This document shows, one piece after another, positions 27,236 through 38,771 of a stretch of DNA of 64,000 bases. Within the stretch, counting starts at the first letter, position 1, and each line of letters opens with the position of its first letter. Source of the stretch: Chlorobiaceae bacterium (GTDB lineage: Bacteria > Bacteroidota > Chlorobiia > Chlorobiales > Chlorobiaceae); the NCBI GenBank assembly GCA_013335405.1, contig JAAXVR010000002.1:54837-118836 (forward strand), written 5' to 3'. The position numbers and the translations under genes are program-made. A model generated the notes under the pieces. The model did not search any database. It had not been told where the DNA came from and saw nothing but the letters and a program-made list of their open reading frames with translations.

Positions 27236-28801
27236 ATGAAGTCTGAAGAGCGCAGCCTGCCGCAAAGGGAAATTGAATTCCGTGCGCTTCTCGAGGGGAT
27301 GGAATATCTCGGAACGAAGGGCTCAGCTGCCGCAGGCAGCCTTGTCCGTGCGGTCACGTGCGATTCGAGGACTGTTGTCCCGGGCGCGCTCTTTGTTGCG
27401 GTCAGGGGTTTTGCCGCCGACGGGCACCGCTTTATAGAAAACGCTGTGAGCCGTGGCGCCGTGGCGGTAGTCTGCGAGGAGTACCCTTCCGCTCTTGCCG
27501 GGGAGTGCCTCTATATCCTTGTTCCCGATGCCCGCAGAGCCCTTGCTGAAGCGGCAGGACTCTTCTGGGGAAAGCCCTCCGGGAGGCTCAGGCTCATCGG
27601 GGTTACGGGTACGAACGGAAAAACCACAACAGCGAAGCTCATTACGTCGATGCTGAACGAGAATGGAGTTCAGGCGGGCTATATCGGGACCAATCTCTGC
27701 ATGATCGGTGATGAGCAGTTAACCCTTGACCGTACGACGCCGGAAGCAGACCTCCTGCATTCGCTGTTCGCCCGTATGGTCGATGCGGGGTGCAGTTCGG
27801 CAGTCATGGAGGTCTCCTCCCATGCCCTGATGCTTGAGAGGGTTTACGGGCTCCGGTTCGAAGCGGCCGTTTTCACCAACCTTACCATGGAGCACCTCGA
27901 TTTTCATGTGTCCATGGAGGAGTATGCGGCGGCGAAGCAGAAGCTGTTCGATCAGCTCGCTCCTGACGGGTTTGCCGTTTTCAATGCCGACGATCCCTCT
28001 GCGTCGCAGATGATGTCGCGCGTGGAGCATGCCGGAAGGTACTGCTGCACTTTGGATGAAAAGGATGGTGGACCCGTTTGCGGGAAGAAATTTCGTGCCG
28101 AACGGCAGTATGGTTCGATTGCGTTCAGCGATGTGAAGCTGCATTTCCCCGACACCGTCGTACAGATGCAGGTGCGCCTTCCCGGCTCCTACAATGTCAT
28201 GAACGTGCTCGAGGCTGCTGCTGTAGGTGTTGGCATGGGGCTCGATGCGCGGCGTGTCTGCAGCGCGCTTGAAGCTGTATCGGTGGTGGAAGGACGTATG
28301 GAGAGGGTAGATACCCCCGGATCGGGGTTCAACGTTTTTGTCGATTATGCCCATACACCCGACGCGCTCCGAAAAGCGCTCGAAACCCTCAGGGAATTGA
28401 AACCTCCAGGCTCTCGCCTTGTTGTTGTTTTCGGGTGCGGCGGCGACAGGGACAAATCGAAACGTCCTGAAATGGGCCGTATCGCTTCGGAAATCGCAGA
28501 CACGGTAATCCTGACGTCGGATAACCCTCGCAGTGAGGAGCCCGAAGCAATTCTCGACGAAATAGAGCCCGGAATCATGGGAGTCCCTCATTTCAGGATC
28601 TGTGACCGTCGGGAGGCAATCGGGAAGGCGCTTTCATTGCTTTCTGCTGGAGATATCCTGCTTGTCGCCGGCAAAGGCCATGAAAAGTATCAGGAAATCA
28701 GGGGTCGCAAAGAGTATTTTTCAGATCAGGATGTTATCGGGACATTTTTGAACACTATGGGGGCCGCCCTTGCGGAAAGCCCCGACAAGGAGAGAGGGTG
28801 A
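27236..28801 (+). CDS. murE: UDP-N-acetylmuramoyl-tripeptide synthetase MurE
   Basis: 521 residues. ATP loop GVTGTNGKTTTAKL near residue 122, VMEVSSHAL, MEHLDFH and, near residue 429, the motif DNPRSEEP. The DNPR form of that motif is the one tied to meso-diaminopimelate as the added amino acid, so the peptidoglycan is probably DAP type. It ligates the third residue to UDP-MurNAc-L-Ala-D-Glu. The start is 15 bases after the ftsI stop. Confidence 0.95.
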   Translation: MKSEERSLPQREIEFRALLEGMEYLGTKGSAAAGSLVRAVTCDSRTVVPGALFVAVRGFAADGHRFIENAVSRGAVAVVCEEYPSALAGECLYILVPDARRALAEAAGLFWGKPSGRLRLIGVTGTNGKTTTAKLITSMLNENGVQAGYIGTNLCMIGDEQLTLDRTTPEADLLHSLFARMVDAGCSSAVMEVSSHALMLERVYGLRFEAAVFTNLTMEHLDFHVSMEEYAAAKQKLFDQLAPDGFAVFNADDPSASQMMSRVEHAGRYCCTLDEKDGGPVCGKKFRAERQYGSIAFSDVKLHFPDTVVQMQVRLPGSYNVMNVLEAAAVGVGMGLDARRVCSALEAVSVVEGRMERVDTPGSGFNVFVDYAHTPDALRKALETLRELKPPGSRLVVVFGCGGDRDKSKRPEMGRIASEIADTVILTSDNPRSEEPEAILDEIEPGIMGVPHFRICDRREAIGKALSLLSAGDILLVAGKGHEKYQEIRGRKEYFSDQDVIGTFLNTMGAALAESPDKERG

Positions 28802-28815
28802 AAGGAGTATTGAGC

Positions 28816-30222
28816 ATGGACGACCTGCGAAAGGTCGGCAAGGTGGTGGCAGGAGATGCTCTCACCGGTTCCGGTTTTATCGATCAGCCTGTGGCTGTGA
28901 TCGATTCGAGGGCAGTGAGGGGAGGAGAGATATTTATTGCCCTGAAAGGAGAACGGACTGACGGCCACGAATTTCTTGATGATGTTTTTCAAAAAGGAGC
29001 CAGCTGGGCGATGGTGAGCCGGGAATGGCACGAATCCCGGGGATCGGCTCCGCCTCCTGAGGGAAAAGGGCTGATCGTTGCCGAAGATACTGTCGCCGGG
29101 CTGCAGCTGCTCGGGGCATTCTACAGGGATACGTTTACTGTACCTGTTGTCGCGGTCGGAGGCAGTAACGGCAAGACCACCACCAAGGAGATGGTGGCTT
29201 CGGTACTCGGGTCCGGCTATACCGTACAGATGAGCAGGGGCAACATGAACAACCACCTCGGAGTGCCTCTCACTCTGCTGCAGCTCCGCAGGGATACCGG
29301 TATCGCCGTGGTGGAAATGGGGATCAACCATCCGGGAGAAATGCTCCAGCTCGCGTCAATGGCCCGTCCGACCCACGGTCTGCTCACCAATATCGGGCAC
29401 GAGCATCTCGAGTTTCTCATCGATCTCGACGGGGTGGCTGCCGAGGAGCTGGCGCTCTTTGATTATCTTCGCACGACGGGAGGGACCTGCTTCGTCAACC
29501 GTGACGACCAGAGGCTCAGGGCCGCTGGCGCAGCTCTGCCGGGGCATATCTCCTACGGTCTTGACGAAAACCCGGAAAACAGCTGTTTTGCCAGGGATAT
29601 ATCGGTTGGAAGGGATGGCAGGATATGTTTCACGCTTTGTTCCGGTGGCGGGAGCACAAGCGTTGCGCTCAATTTTACCGGCAGGCACAATGTCATCAAC
29701 GCTGTCGCGGCTGCTGCGGTAGGCAGGCATTTCGGCCTGGACCTCTGTACCATAGGCGAAGGGCTTGCCAGGCTCGTTCCCGCTCCAGGATGGAAAAGAC
29801 TCGAGGTGCTCGATGCATCAGGCATCCGGATACTCAACGACACCTACAATGCCAATTCGGACTCTATGCGCCTGGCAATCGACGCACTGTGCGACATGCC
29901 CTGCGATGGCAGAAGAGTCGCCGTGCTTGCCGACATGCTGGAGCTCGGCGCGGCGGGAGATGTTGAACATGAAGCTGTCGGCAGGTATATTCAGCAACGT
30001 CCCGTCGATCTCCTCTATACGTTCGGCGACAAGGCCCGCCTTGTCTGTCTTGAAGCGACCGGCAGGTGCTCCGGCCATTTCGAACATCGCGAAAGCCTGC
30101 TCGAAGCACTCAAATCGGTGCTGAAAGCCGGAGATGTCGTCCTTTTCAAGGGATCGAGGGGCATGAAGCTCGAACAGTTTGTCGAAGCGATCGAGAAGGA
30201 ACGCAAACAACAACAGATGTAA
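28816..30222 (+). CDS. murF: UDP-N-acetylmuramoyl-tripeptide:D-alanyl-D-alanine ligase MurF
   Basis: 468 residues. It has the Mur ligase ATP loop VGGSNGKTTTKEM, NMNNHLGVPLTLLQL, VVEMGINHPGEM and NDTYNANSDSM. The ATG at 28816 has AAAGGAG 8 bases upstream; a GTG at 28798 overlapping the murE stop is the alternative. It adds D-Ala-D-Ala to complete the cytoplasmic precursor. The ligase that makes D-Ala-D-Ala (ddl) is not in this cluster. Confidence 0.95.
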   Translation: MDDLRKVGKVVAGDALTGSGFIDQPVAVIDSRAVRGGEIFIALKGERTDGHEFLDDVFQKGASWAMVSREWHESRGSAPPPEGKGLIVAEDTVAGLQLLGAFYRDTFTVPVVAVGGSNGKTTTKEMVASVLGSGYTVQMSRGNMNNHLGVPLTLLQLRRDTGIAVVEMGINHPGEMLQLASMARPTHGLLTNIGHEHLEFLIDLDGVAAEELALFDYLRTTGGTCFVNRDDQRLRAAGAALPGHISYGLDENPENSCFARDISVGRDGRICFTLCSGGGSTSVALNFTGRHNVINAVAAAAVGRHFGLDLCTIGEGLARLVPAPGWKRLEVLDASGIRILNDTYNANSDSMRLAIDALCDMPCDGRRVAVLADMLELGAAGDVEHEAVGRYIQQRPVDLLYTFGDKARLVCLEATGRCSGHFEHRESLLEALKSVLKAGDVVLFKGSRGMKLEQFVEAIEKERKQQQM

Positions 30223-30237
30223 TCAATATCAAGAGGA

Positions 30238-31344
30238 ATGCTTTATTATCTCCTGAAATATATCAAGGATGTTTTCGCTCCCCCGGGATTCGGTGTCATC
30301 GAGTATGTCACCTTCAGGATGAGCGCCGCAGCCATTACCGCTCTGCTGATCACCCTGCTTGTCGGGCCGAGGTTCATCAGCTACCTGAAGGCACGTTTCA
30401 TAGAGCCCATCAAGGAGGAAGCCCCTCCGGAACACCGGAAAAAGAAATCCCTGCCGACGATGGGCGGGCTTCTCATCATTTTTGCCATTGAACTGTCGGT
30501 GCTCCTCTGGTCGAAGTTCACCGATCCCCATGTATGGCTGGTCATGCTTGCCGTGCTCTGGATGGGCGGTATAGGCTTTATCGACGATTACAGCAAGGTG
30601 GTTCTGAAAATCAAGGGAGGTCTTTCTCCCCGCTACAAACTTGCCGGTCAGGTCTCGCTCGGGCTGATCGTCGGCCTCTTTGCATGGTTCAGTCCTGCGC
30701 TTTCGGTTCTTCGCTCCGAGACCGCCCTGCCTTTTTTCAAGCACTTCGTTTTTGATTACGGTTATCTCTATATCCCGGTGGTCATTTTCATCATCACGGC
30801 AGTTTCCAATGCCGTCAACCTCACCGACGGACTCGACGGGCTTGCTTCAGGGGTATCGGCCATCGTGGTGTTCGGGCTCGGGGGATTTGCCTATCTTGCG
30901 GGCAACGCCGTCTATGCCGGTTATCTCAACATTCCTTTCATTTCGGGAGGGGGAGAGATCGCCGTGGTCTGCATGGCGATAGTCATGGCCTGTGTCGGAT
31001 TCCTCTGGTTCAATACCAATCCTGCGGAAATAATCATGGGGGACACCGGTTCGCTCGCTCTCGGGAGCGCGATTGCGGTAATCGCCCTCCTTATCAAGCA
31101 GGAGCTGCTCCTTCCCGTCATGGCAGGGGTATTCCTGATAGAGACGCTTTCGGTTTCAATGCAGGTGCTTTATTTCAAGTATACGAAAATGAGGTTCGGA
31201 CAGGGCCGGAGGATCTTCCTCATGGCTCCGCTGCACCATCATTTCCAGCTCAAGGGGTGGCCCGAGCAGAAAATCGTCATCAGGTTCTGGATACTGGCGA
31301 TTCTCCTTCTGCTTGCAAGCCTCACGACACTGAAACTCAGGTAA
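30238..31344 (+). CDS. mraY: Phospho-N-acetylmuramoyl-pentapeptide transferase MraY
   Basis: 368 residues, ten membrane helices. The family motifs are present: [57 protein letters not shown] and [15 protein letters not shown]. It transfers phospho-MurNAc-pentapeptide to undecaprenyl phosphate to give lipid I. It follows murF by 15 bases. Confidence 0.97.
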   Translation: MLYYLLKYIKDVFAPPGFGVIEYVTFRMSAAAITALLITLLVGPRFISYLKARFIEPIKEEAPPEHRKKKSLPTMGGLLIIFAIELSVLLWSKFTDPHVWLVMLAVLWMGGIGFIDDYSKVVLKIKGGLSPRYKLAGQVSLGLIVGLFAWFSPALSVLRSETALPFFKHFVFDYGYLYIPVVIFIITAVSNAVNLTDGLDGLASGVSAIVVFGLGGFAYLAGNAVYAGYLNIPFISGGGEIAVVCMAIVMACVGFLWFNTNPAEIIMGDTGSLALGSAIAVIALLIKQELLLPVMAGVFLIETLSVSMQVLYFKYTKMRFGQGRRIFLMAPLHHHFQLKGWPEQKIVIRFWILAILLLLASLTTLKLR

Positions 31345-31350
31345 TGTCCC

Positions 31351-32736
31351 ATGGTGGTTTCTGGTAAAAAAGTCACGGTCCTCGGGGCCGGAAAAAGCGG
31401 AACGGCTGCAGCCCTGCTGCTGCGAAGCGAAGGTGCGCATGTTTTCCTCAGCGAGCTTGGGGTCATCGATGCCTGTGACGCGTCACGGCTGCAGGAGGCG
31501 GGTATCGATTTCGAACAGGGCGGTCATTCGAATCGGGTATACGATGCCGATTTTTCGGTGGTCAGCCCCGGCATACCTCCTTCAGCTCCGGTCGTAAGGA
31601 ACATGCAGGAACGTGGTATTGGGCTCTGCAGCGAAATCGAGGTTGCTTCCCTGTTCTGCAGGGCGAGGATCGTGGGAATAACAGGTACCGACGGCAAAAC
31701 CACCACCACGACACTGCTTCACCGGATCGGTGAAACGGACGGGCGGTTGAATGGTTACCGGACTTTCGCAGCAGGCAACATCGGTGTGCCGTTTTCTTCC
31801 GTTGCAAAAGAGATGGATGAAGCGGACATCGCAGTTGTAGAGCTGAGCAGCTACCAGCTCGAACGTTGTTATACTTTCAGACCCGAGGTCTCGCTTATTA
31901 CGAACGTCACCCCCGATCATCTTGATCGTTACGGGGGAGATATCAGTCGCTATGCTGAAGCGAAATTCAGGATCCACGCGAACCAGACAAAGGACGATAC
32001 GCTCATATACAATGCCGACGATCCGATCCTGAGCGCCCATTTCGAAAGCGGATCCACGAAGTTTCCTTTCAGGCTGGTCCCGTTCGGCATAGACCGGGTT
32101 CCCCTGATTCCCGGCGTTTTCCTTGAAGGTGACGCCATCGTATCGACGGCTTCCGGCCAGAGGGAGCATATCATCGGTACGTCGGAATTTCTGAAAAACA
32201 GTTTCCGGGGAAAGCACAATATTTACAATGCCCTCGCTTCCGTTGCGGCAGCGAAAGCTCTCGGTATCGGCAACCCTTCCATAGCAGAAGCGCTCTCCAT
32301 GTTCCAGGGCGTCGAGCACCGCCAGGAGTTTGTCGCCCTGATCGACGGAGTCGGATGGGTCAACGATTCGAAGGCCACGAACCTCAATGCCATGAGGCAG
32401 GCGCTCGAATCGCTTCCTGATACCATTGTCCTCATCGCGGGGGGAAGAGATAAAGGCAACGACTATTCGACCGTCGTCGATCTGGTCCGTCGCAAAGTTT
32501 CCATGATCGTGGCGATCGGTGAATCAAGGGAAAAGATCTCCGAGGCGTTCCGCGGCATTGTCGAGGTGAAGAAGGTCTCGACGCTCGAAGAAGCTGTTTC
32601 GGTTTCCCGCGACGTATCGGCTGCAGGTCAGTCCGTTCTGTTTTCTCCGGGCTGTGCCAGTTTCGACATGTTCGAGAATTTCGAGGACAGGGGCAGGCAA
32701 TTCAAACAATGCGTTCAACATCTGCAATCATGCTGA
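31351..32736 (+). CDS. murD: UDP-N-acetylmuramoylalanine:D-glutamate ligase MurD
   Basis: 461 residues. The N-terminal Rossmann segment [17 protein letters not shown], the ATP loop [26 protein letters not shown] and [10 protein letters not shown] are MurD features, as is [13 protein letters not shown]. It adds D-glutamate to UDP-MurNAc-L-Ala. It begins 6 bases after the mraY stop and its end overlaps ftsW. Confidence 0.96.
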   Translation: MVVSGKKVTVLGAGKSGTAAALLLRSEGAHVFLSELGVIDACDASRLQEAGIDFEQGGHSNRVYDADFSVVSPGIPPSAPVVRNMQERGIGLCSEIEVASLFCRARIVGITGTDGKTTTTTLLHRIGETDGRLNGYRTFAAGNIGVPFSSVAKEMDEADIAVVELSSYQLERCYTFRPEVSLITNVTPDHLDRYGGDISRYAEAKFRIHANQTKDDTLIYNADDPILSAHFESGSTKFPFRLVPFGIDRVPLIPGVFLEGDAIVSTASGQREHIIGTSEFLKNSFRGKHNIYNALASVAAAKALGIGNPSIAEALSMFQGVEHRQEFVALIDGVGWVNDSKATNLNAMRQALESLPDTIVLIAGGRDKGNDYSTVVDLVRRKVSMIVAIGESREKISEAFRGIVEVKKVSTLEEAVSVSRDVSAAGQSVLFSPGCASFDMFENFEDRGRQFKQCVQHLQSC

Positions 32737-33926
32737 ACACAACGATTCAAGAGGGTTTTCCGGCGGACAGCCTCCCGCAGTCCCAATCACGCGGCGAGGG
32801 CATTGCCGGAAAACTTCTGCTGCTCATCATCTCCGTACTCATGTGCACCGGAATAGCAATCGTCTACAGCAGCGGAGCGGTATGGGCGGAGAACAAGTAT
32901 TCGAGCTCCGAATACTTTCTCTGGCGCCAGCTGGTGTTTACCGCTCTCGGAATAGCGACAATGTTCCTGGTGGCACAGATCGACTATCATGTTTTCTGGA
33001 AGACCAGCAAAATCATGCTTTTTGCGAGCATAATCCTGCTCACCGCACTTCTTGCCATGAAAGCCGTCCATGTCATTTCCGGAGCTGCCCGCTGGATCGG
33101 GTTCGGTCCTTTGAAATTCCAGGTATCCGACTTCGCCAAGTATGCGCTGATCTTTCATTTTTCAAGGCTGATCAGCGAAAAACAGGGCTATATCAAGGAT
33201 CTCAACAATACCTATTATCCGCTGCTGACGCTCCTGATGGCAGTGGTGACATTGGTGGCGCTCGAGCCGAATTTCAGCACGGCATCGCTTATCGCCATCA
33301 TCGGATTCATGCTCATGTTTATCGGGGGCGTGAGTATCCGATACCTGCTTGCTACGTTTTCCCTCCTTATCCCTGTTGCCGCAGTGTTCGCCATTGCAGC
33401 CCCTTACCGGGTTGCCCGCCTGCTCTCGTTTTTCAGCGGCGATGAGAAAGGGTTGAGCTACCAGGTGGCACAGGCGCTCATCGGCCTCGGAAACGGAGGA
33501 CTCACGGGGCTCGGCATCGGTGCAAGCAAACAGCGCGAGCTTTACCTTCCGCTCTCCTACAACGATTTCGTTTTTGTCGTGGTTGGCGAGGAGTATGGCT
33601 TCATAGGGGCTGTCGTCATCATTGCGCTTTTTGCCGGCTTTCTGGCCTGCGGTCTGATTATCGCGAAGCATGCCCCGGACAATTTCGGCAGATATGTGGC
33701 ATGCGGAATAACCATAGCCATCTCTCTTTTCGCGTTCATAAATATCGCTGTCGCGTGCCATCTCCTTCCGACAACGGGTGTGGCTCTGCCTTTTATCAGT
33801 TATGGAGGGACGGCCCTGCTCTTCAACTCCCTCGGGGCAGGGATTCTGTTGAGCATCGCTGGCCACAAAAAACGTATGCAGGCAAAGGGGGCGTGGATGG
33901 ACATCAAAGAAAGGAGCATTGCATGA
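32709..33926 (+). CDS. ftsW: Septal peptidoglycan polymerase FtsW
   Basis: 405 residues (or 398 from the ATG at 32730), ten membrane helices, SEDS family. It shows [38 protein letters not shown], the long periplasmic loop with [23 protein letters not shown] and the final [14 protein letters not shown]. It is the glycosyltransferase partner of FtsI. The start is ambiguous, since both ATGs lie inside the end of murD with no good ribosome site. The stop overlaps the murG start by 4 bases. Confidence 0.95.
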   Translation: MRSTSAIMLNTTIQEGFPADSLPQSQSRGEGIAGKLLLLIISVLMCTGIAIVYSSGAVWAENKYSSSEYFLWRQLVFTALGIATMFLVAQIDYHVFWKTSKIMLFASIILLTALLAMKAVHVISGAARWIGFGPLKFQVSDFAKYALIFHFSRLISEKQGYIKDLNNTYYPLLTLLMAVVTLVALEPNFSTASLIAIIGFMLMFIGGVSIRYLLATFSLLIPVAAVFAIAAPYRVARLLSFFSGDEKGLSYQVAQALIGLGNGGLTGLGIGASKQRELYLPLSYNDFVFVVVGEEYGFIGAVVIIALFAGFLACGLIIAKHAPDNFGRYVACGITIAISLFAFINIAVACHLLPTTGVALPFISYGGTALLFNSLGAGILLSIAGHKKRMQAKGAWMDIKERSIA

Positions 33927-35020
33927 AAGTGCTTTTTGCCGGGGGTGGAACCGGCGGTCACCTCTACCCGGGCATAGCCATGGCTGAAGAGCTGAAAAAA
34001 CTCGTTCCCGGCATTTCGGTCTCCTTTGCCGGCACGAGTGCAGGAATCGAGTCCACCGAAGTACCGAGGCTCGGATACCGGCTCCATCTCATTCCGGTCC
34101 GTGGTCTGAAAAGGGGCCGGTCGCCGAAGGAACTTCTGGGCAATGTTCCGGTCATTTTCGATTTTGTCGGAGCTCTCGCAAAGGCGTTTTCATTTGTCGC
34201 GAAAGAAAAGCCCGATGTTGTCATAGGCACCGGCGGTTTTGTGAGCGCACCGCTGCTTTTTGCCGCCCAGCTATCCGGACGCCGGACGCTCATCCAGGAA
34301 CAGAACGCATTTCCGGGAGTGACGACAAAAATGCTTTCCCTGCTTGCAAGCGAAGTGCATCTTTCCTTCGAAGCCGCAAGAAAGTATCTCATCAAAACAG
34401 GCCGGATATACGTTACCGGAAACCCCGCAAGGTCATTCGGGCCCCTTCCCGCCGCAGAGGCTCGCAGGAGTTTCGGCCTTGCTTCGGACCGACCCACGCT
34501 TCTCGTGTTCGGGGGCAGCAGGGGCGCCCGGTCTATCAACAACGCGGTTCTTTCGATGCTTCCTGCGATTACTGCTTCGGCGAACCTTGTCTGGCAGACT
34601 GGCAGCGCAGATTATGAACGGATCAGGGAAAAGGTGACGCCTTCAGCCTCCCTGTGGGTCGCCCCCTATATCGAGGAAATGGGTCGCGCATATAATGCGG
34701 CCGATCTTGTCCTCTGCAGGTCGGGTGCTTCAACCATTGCCGAAATCACCAATCTCGGCAAGCCTTCCGTCCTTGTTCCCTATCCGCATGCGACAGGGGA
34801 CCACCAGCGTTACAATGCCATGGCTCTTGTGGAGAATGCTGCCGCACTGCTCATTGATGACGGCGACCTCGGCGCACCTGAAACCGCTGCGACGCTGCTC
34901 GGACTGCTGCGCGATCCGCAAAAGCTCGAATCCATGGCCATTGCATCGAGAAAGCTCGCCTACCCGGACGCGGCGTACCGGCTCGCCCTGCGGATCGTGG
35001 CACTTGCCGGAAAACCATAA
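33923..35020 (+). CDS. murG: UDP-N-acetylglucosamine transferase MurG
   Basis: 365 residues. GT-B fold with the N-terminal glycine loop [17 protein letters not shown], the second-domain motif [15 protein letters not shown] and the donor-site region [31 protein letters not shown] shown in part. It turns lipid I into lipid II at the cytoplasmic face. AAAGGAG precedes the ATG by 6 bases and the start overlaps the ftsW stop (ATGA). Confidence 0.97.
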   Translation: MKVLFAGGGTGGHLYPGIAMAEELKKLVPGISVSFAGTSAGIESTEVPRLGYRLHLIPVRGLKRGRSPKELLGNVPVIFDFVGALAKAFSFVAKEKPDVVIGTGGFVSAPLLFAAQLSGRRTLIQEQNAFPGVTTKMLSLLASEVHLSFEAARKYLIKTGRIYVTGNPARSFGPLPAAEARRSFGLASDRPTLLVFGGSRGARSINNAVLSMLPAITASANLVWQTGSADYERIREKVTPSASLWVAPYIEEMGRAYNAADLVLCRSGASTIAEITNLGKPSVLVPYPHATGDHQRYNAMALVENAAALLIDDGDLGAPETAATLLGLLRDPQKLESMAIASRKLAYPDAAYRLALRIVALAGKP

Positions 35021-35032
35021 AGAGAGTACGAC

Positions 35033-36442
35033 ATGGAACTGGGAAAGACAAAAAGCGTTCATATCGTTGGTATCGGTGGTGCAGGCATGAGCGCGATCGC
35101 GGAAATCCTGCTCAAATCAGGCTTCAGGGTAACCGGCTCGGACCTCTCTTCCGGAGAGGTGACAGAACGGCTTGCCGAGAGGGGCGCAATTATCTATAAC
35201 GGCCACCGGCCGGAACATGTGGGATCCTGTGATGTTGTCGTCTATTCGTCAGCAGTAAGGCCGCTTGAAAATATCGAGATCGTCACCGCCGAACGGGCAG
35301 GAATTCCTGTCATCAAGCGAGACGAAATGCTTGGCGAGCTCATGAGATACAAGTACGGGATATGTGTCGCCGGTACGCACGGCAAAACCACGACGACCTC
35401 CATGATCGCCACCATGCTTATCGAATCGGGTGAACGTCCCACCGTCATGATAGGAGGTATCTCGGACTACCTGAAAGGGAGTACCGTGGTCGGGGAAGGT
35501 AAATACATGGTCATCGAGGCAGACGAGTATGACCGTGCCTTCCTGAAGCTCACACCGACAATCGCCCTGCTGAACAGCCTCGAATCGGAACACATGGACA
35601 CCTACGGTACGCTCGAAGAGCTGAAACATGCGTTCGTTACCTTCGCCAACAAGGTTCCGTTCTACGGAAAGGTGATCTGCTGCGTAGACTGGCCGGAAAT
35701 CAGGAGGATCATTCCCTCGATGAACCGTCGCTACTCGACGTTCGGCATCGAGGAGCCGGCGGATGTCATGGCTTCGGATATCGTGCCTGAAAAACAGAGC
35801 AGCGTTTTTACCATTGAAGCCTATGGCACCCGTTATCCGGAAGTACGCATCAATGTTCCGGGAAAGCACAACGTGCTCAACGCTCTCGCGGCATTTTCCG
35901 CAGGGCTGGAGCTTGGTATTGAGCCTGCAAGGCTCATTGCTGGTCTCGGGGTATACAGCGGCATGAGGAGGCGTTTCCAGGTGAAATTCGATAACGGGCG
36001 GGGGCTCATGGTCGTCGACGACTATGCGCATCACCCTTCGGAAGTGAAAGCCACCGTACGCGCGGCTAAAGGTGGCTGGATGGATTCCAGGGTTGTCGCC
36101 ATTTTCCAGCCGCACCTGTTTTCCCGCACGAAGGAGTTTGCCGACGAATATGGTTGGGCGCTCTGCAGGGCGGACACCGTTTTTATAGCCGATATTTACC
36201 CGGCCAGGGAAAAAGCGGAAGACTTTCCCGGTGTGAACGGAGAGACGGTTGCCGCAGCTGTCCGTAAGGCCGGCGGAAAGCATGTGGAATTTTTTACGGA
36301 AAGAGGTCTTCTTTTTTCCGCGGTAAAGGAGCTCGCTCTTGACGGGAACCTGCTGCTCTTCATGGGAGCGGGTGACATTACGCATCTTGCCACGGAAGCC
36401 TCGGAGTTCTGCAGGCTGAAGGAATCCGGAACTCAGGGGTGA
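35033..36442 (+). CDS. murC: UDP-N-acetylmuramate:L-alanine ligase MurC
   Basis: 469 residues. The N-terminal [21 protein letters not shown] loop [29 protein letters not shown] and [15 protein letters not shown] are MurC signatures. It adds the first residue of the stem peptide. In many bacteria murB and ddl follow; here the next gene, after 86 bases, is ftsQ. Confidence 0.97.
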   Translation: MELGKTKSVHIVGIGGAGMSAIAEILLKSGFRVTGSDLSSGEVTERLAERGAIIYNGHRPEHVGSCDVVVYSSAVRPLENIEIVTAERAGIPVIKRDEMLGELMRYKYGICVAGTHGKTTTTSMIATMLIESGERPTVMIGGISDYLKGSTVVGEGKYMVIEADEYDRAFLKLTPTIALLNSLESEHMDTYGTLEELKHAFVTFANKVPFYGKVICCVDWPEIRRIIPSMNRRYSTFGIEEPADVMASDIVPEKQSSVFTIEAYGTRYPEVRINVPGKHNVLNALAAFSAGLELGIEPARLIAGLGVYSGMRRRFQVKFDNGRGLMVVDDYAHHPSEVKATVRAAKGGWMDSRVVAIFQPHLFSRTKEFADEYGWALCRADTVFIADIYPAREKAEDFPGVNGETVAAAVRKAGGKHVEFFTERGLLFSAVKELALDGNLLLFMGAGDITHLATEASEFCRLKESGTQG

Positions 36443-36528
36443 GGGCACTGTGGAAGGCAATCAGCAGAAAATGGCTTTCCGGGGCGGGTTTCCCGCTTTC
36501 AGGAAATGCACTGATGCAGTGACCGGCC

Positions 36529-37404
36529 ATGCCTGACCGCGGATTTGACCCCGAAGAGGGTTCATCCGTTCCCGGTCTGCCGGATAACCCGGCATTCGGG
36601 CGGGACGGGGCGCCCGCCAGGCATTCGGGCGGATGGAAGCTGCTGTTCCTTGTTTTCATCCTTGTGGCCGGTGCTCTCGGCGGATTGGCATACTTTGCTG
36701 GAAAATGGAAACAGGAGGTCGAGGTCAGAGAGATTCTTGTCGACGGGGCCACCCTCGTACCGGCAGGAGATATTGCCAATGCCCTGAAGAGCTGGAGGGG
36801 CCGCTACATGCAGGAAATCGACACTGATGAGCTCCGCAGAAGGGTCCTTCATTTCCCGTACGTGAGCGACGCCCTGCTCCAGAAGGAGATGAACGGTGTG
36901 CTTCGCGTGAGGCTTTCCGAGAGGGTTCCGATAGCCCGGACAATCCTGTACGGAAAGATCCTCTACATCGATCGCGAAGGGATTCTCCTGCCCGAGAACA
37001 GCAGAATCCGGGCATTTTACCCTATGCTGCCTTCCGTTTCAGGGATAAGTCGGGTGCGGAACATGCCGAATGGCCTTCAGTGCATTGACAGGGAGCAGGC
37101 CAGGCTGATCGAGGATTTTTTCTCCGCCCTCGGGGAAACCGAATATGCGAGTCTGCTCATCAGCGAGTTTCATCTTGCGGACAACAACATGAGCTACTGC
37201 CTGACACACCAGGCCCCTGCCCGATTTATTCTGGGTAATGACGGCAACTTCAAGGAAAAGTTGAAAAAATTCGAGATATTCTGGCAAAAGGTTGTATCCA
37301 AGAAAGGTTTTGATGTATATCTGGCTGTGGACCTGAGGTTCAGGGAGAGGGTCTTTACAACGGACACGGTTGCCGTAAAGGTTCCCCTGCAGGTTTCCCC
37401 ATGA
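36529..37404 (+). CDS. ftsQ: Cell division protein FtsQ
   Basis: 291 residues. A ~35-residue cytoplasmic N-terminus, one membrane helix (LLFLVFILVAGALGGLAYFAG), then a POTRA domain beginning VEVREILVDGATLVPAGDIANAL and a beta domain with LYIDREGILLPE. It bridges early and late divisome proteins. Conservation is modest, but topology and position between murC and ftsA settle the call. Its stop overlaps the ftsA start by 4 bases. Confidence 0.9.
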   Translation: MPDRGFDPEEGSSVPGLPDNPAFGRDGAPARHSGGWKLLFLVFILVAGALGGLAYFAGKWKQEVEVREILVDGATLVPAGDIANALKSWRGRYMQEIDTDELRRRVLHFPYVSDALLQKEMNGVLRVRLSERVPIARTILYGKILYIDREGILLPENSRIRAFYPMLPSVSGISRVRNMPNGLQCIDREQARLIEDFFSALGETEYASLLISEFHLADNNMSYCLTHQAPARFILGNDGNFKEKLKKFEIFWQKVVSKKGFDVYLAVDLRFRERVFTTDTVAVKVPLQVSP

Positions 37405-38729
37405 ATAATATGCAGGAAGATAGAACAATGCTGAAAAGCAACATAGCTGTCGGTCTTGACATCGGGACAACCAAAGTGTGCGTTGTCGTAGCCGAGAGAG
37501 ATGAGCTCGGCAAGCTCAATGTTCTCGGTAAGGGGCGTGCGAGCTCGGACGGCCTGCAGCGGGCGACGGTTGTCAATATCAACAAGACCGTGGCCGCCAT
37601 AAGGGCCGCTGTCGCCGATGCCGAAAGGGAATCGTCAATCCGTATTCACGGGGTGAATGTCGGTATTTCCGGTGCACATGTGCATTGCATCCACAGTAAT
37701 TCGGAAATCAGCATCAACCAGACAGGAATCGTCAACGATTCCGATGTAAAGCGTTTCCTTGAGAAGGCCAGGACAAATATACGATACCTGGATATCGATC
37801 ATGAAATCATCCATGTCATTCCGCAGGAATTTATCGTCGATGACCAGGAAGGGCTTCTCGATCCTATCGGAATGGCCGGGACCACCATGCGGGGCAGCGC
37901 CTATATCGTCGTGGGGTTGCGCACGAAAATCCGCAATATCAAGCAATGCGTCGAGAAGGCAGGTCTGGAAATAAGCGCGCTTACGTTCGAGCCGGTCGCT
38001 TCGGGTCTGGCTGTCATGAAGGAGAGTGAGAAGAAAAGCGGCGTTGTTGTCATCGATATTGGCGGTGGCACCACCGAAGTGGCCATCTACATCGAAGGTG
38101 CGATACGATATTCGGAGGTCATAAAGGTTGCCGCGAACGATGTCACCCATGATATCGCCCACGGGGTGAAAGCGCTCTATGAAGTGGCTGAAGAGCTTAA
38201 AATCAACCACGGTTGTGCATACAGCGGGCTCAAGGCAGAAGAGGAGGAACTCCTCATAGACGGCATTGAGGGCCGGCCGCAGAAGACGTTCCCCAGGAGC
38301 TCCCTGACCATGATCATCGAAGCGAGGATGATGGAAATCTTCGAACTTGTCCGGGATTCGCTGAAACGTTCAGGCTATTATGAATATATCAATGCCGGTG
38401 CGATCATAACCGGGGGCGGTTCGCTCGTGCCCGGTACGGAGGAACTCGCTCACGAGGTGCTCGGTCTTGACATACGGACGGGGTACCCTGAAGGAGTTTC
38501 AGGCGGCATCAAGGACTCTGTCAACAATCCGATATACGCAACAGTTATGGGCCTTGTTGCCTATTCCTTCAAGAATAACCTGTCGGTTGATCACAGTTTC
38601 ACTCCTGTCTCCGGACCTGCAGACGCTGAAAAGAAGAGTGACGCAAAGGATGATGCTACCGGCCAGGAACAGAACCCTGCAGGCAAGAAAATAGTCGAGC
38701 GGATCAAGAAATTCTGGGAGCAGTTATGA
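37401..38729 (+). CDS. ftsA: Cell division protein FtsA
   Basis: 442 residues. Actin fold with phosphate-1 GLDIGTTKVCVVVAE, phosphate-2 VIDIGGGTTEVAIY and the adenosine motif IITGGGSLVPG, plus the FtsA-specific 1C domain. The last residues (GKKIVERIKKFWEQL) form an amphipathic membrane-targeting helix. It anchors FtsZ to the membrane. The ATG at 37401 overlaps ftsQ (ATGA); a second ATG at 37428 is an alternative. Confidence 0.96.
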   Translation: MNNMQEDRTMLKSNIAVGLDIGTTKVCVVVAERDELGKLNVLGKGRASSDGLQRATVVNINKTVAAIRAAVADAERESSIRIHGVNVGISGAHVHCIHSNSEISINQTGIVNDSDVKRFLEKARTNIRYLDIDHEIIHVIPQEFIVDDQEGLLDPIGMAGTTMRGSAYIVVGLRTKIRNIKQCVEKAGLEISALTFEPVASGLAVMKESEKKSGVVVIDIGGGTTEVAIYIEGAIRYSEVIKVAANDVTHDIAHGVKALYEVAEELKINHGCAYSGLKAEEEELLIDGIEGRPQKTFPRSSLTMIIEARMMEIFELVRDSLKRSGYYEYINAGAIITGGGSLVPGTEELAHEVLGLDIRTGYPEGVSGGIKDSVNNPIYATVMGLVAYSFKNNLSVDHSFTPVSGPADAEKKSDAKDDATGQEQNPAGKKIVERIKKFWEQL

Positions 38730-38771
38730 GAAGAGAACTAAATGCGTGTTCATAAAAGGGAGAGCTGACCT

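Noticed and set aside
35249..36460. 403-codon frame antisense to murC
   Set aside because: murC on the plus strand has every family motif; the antisense frame resembles no protein family.
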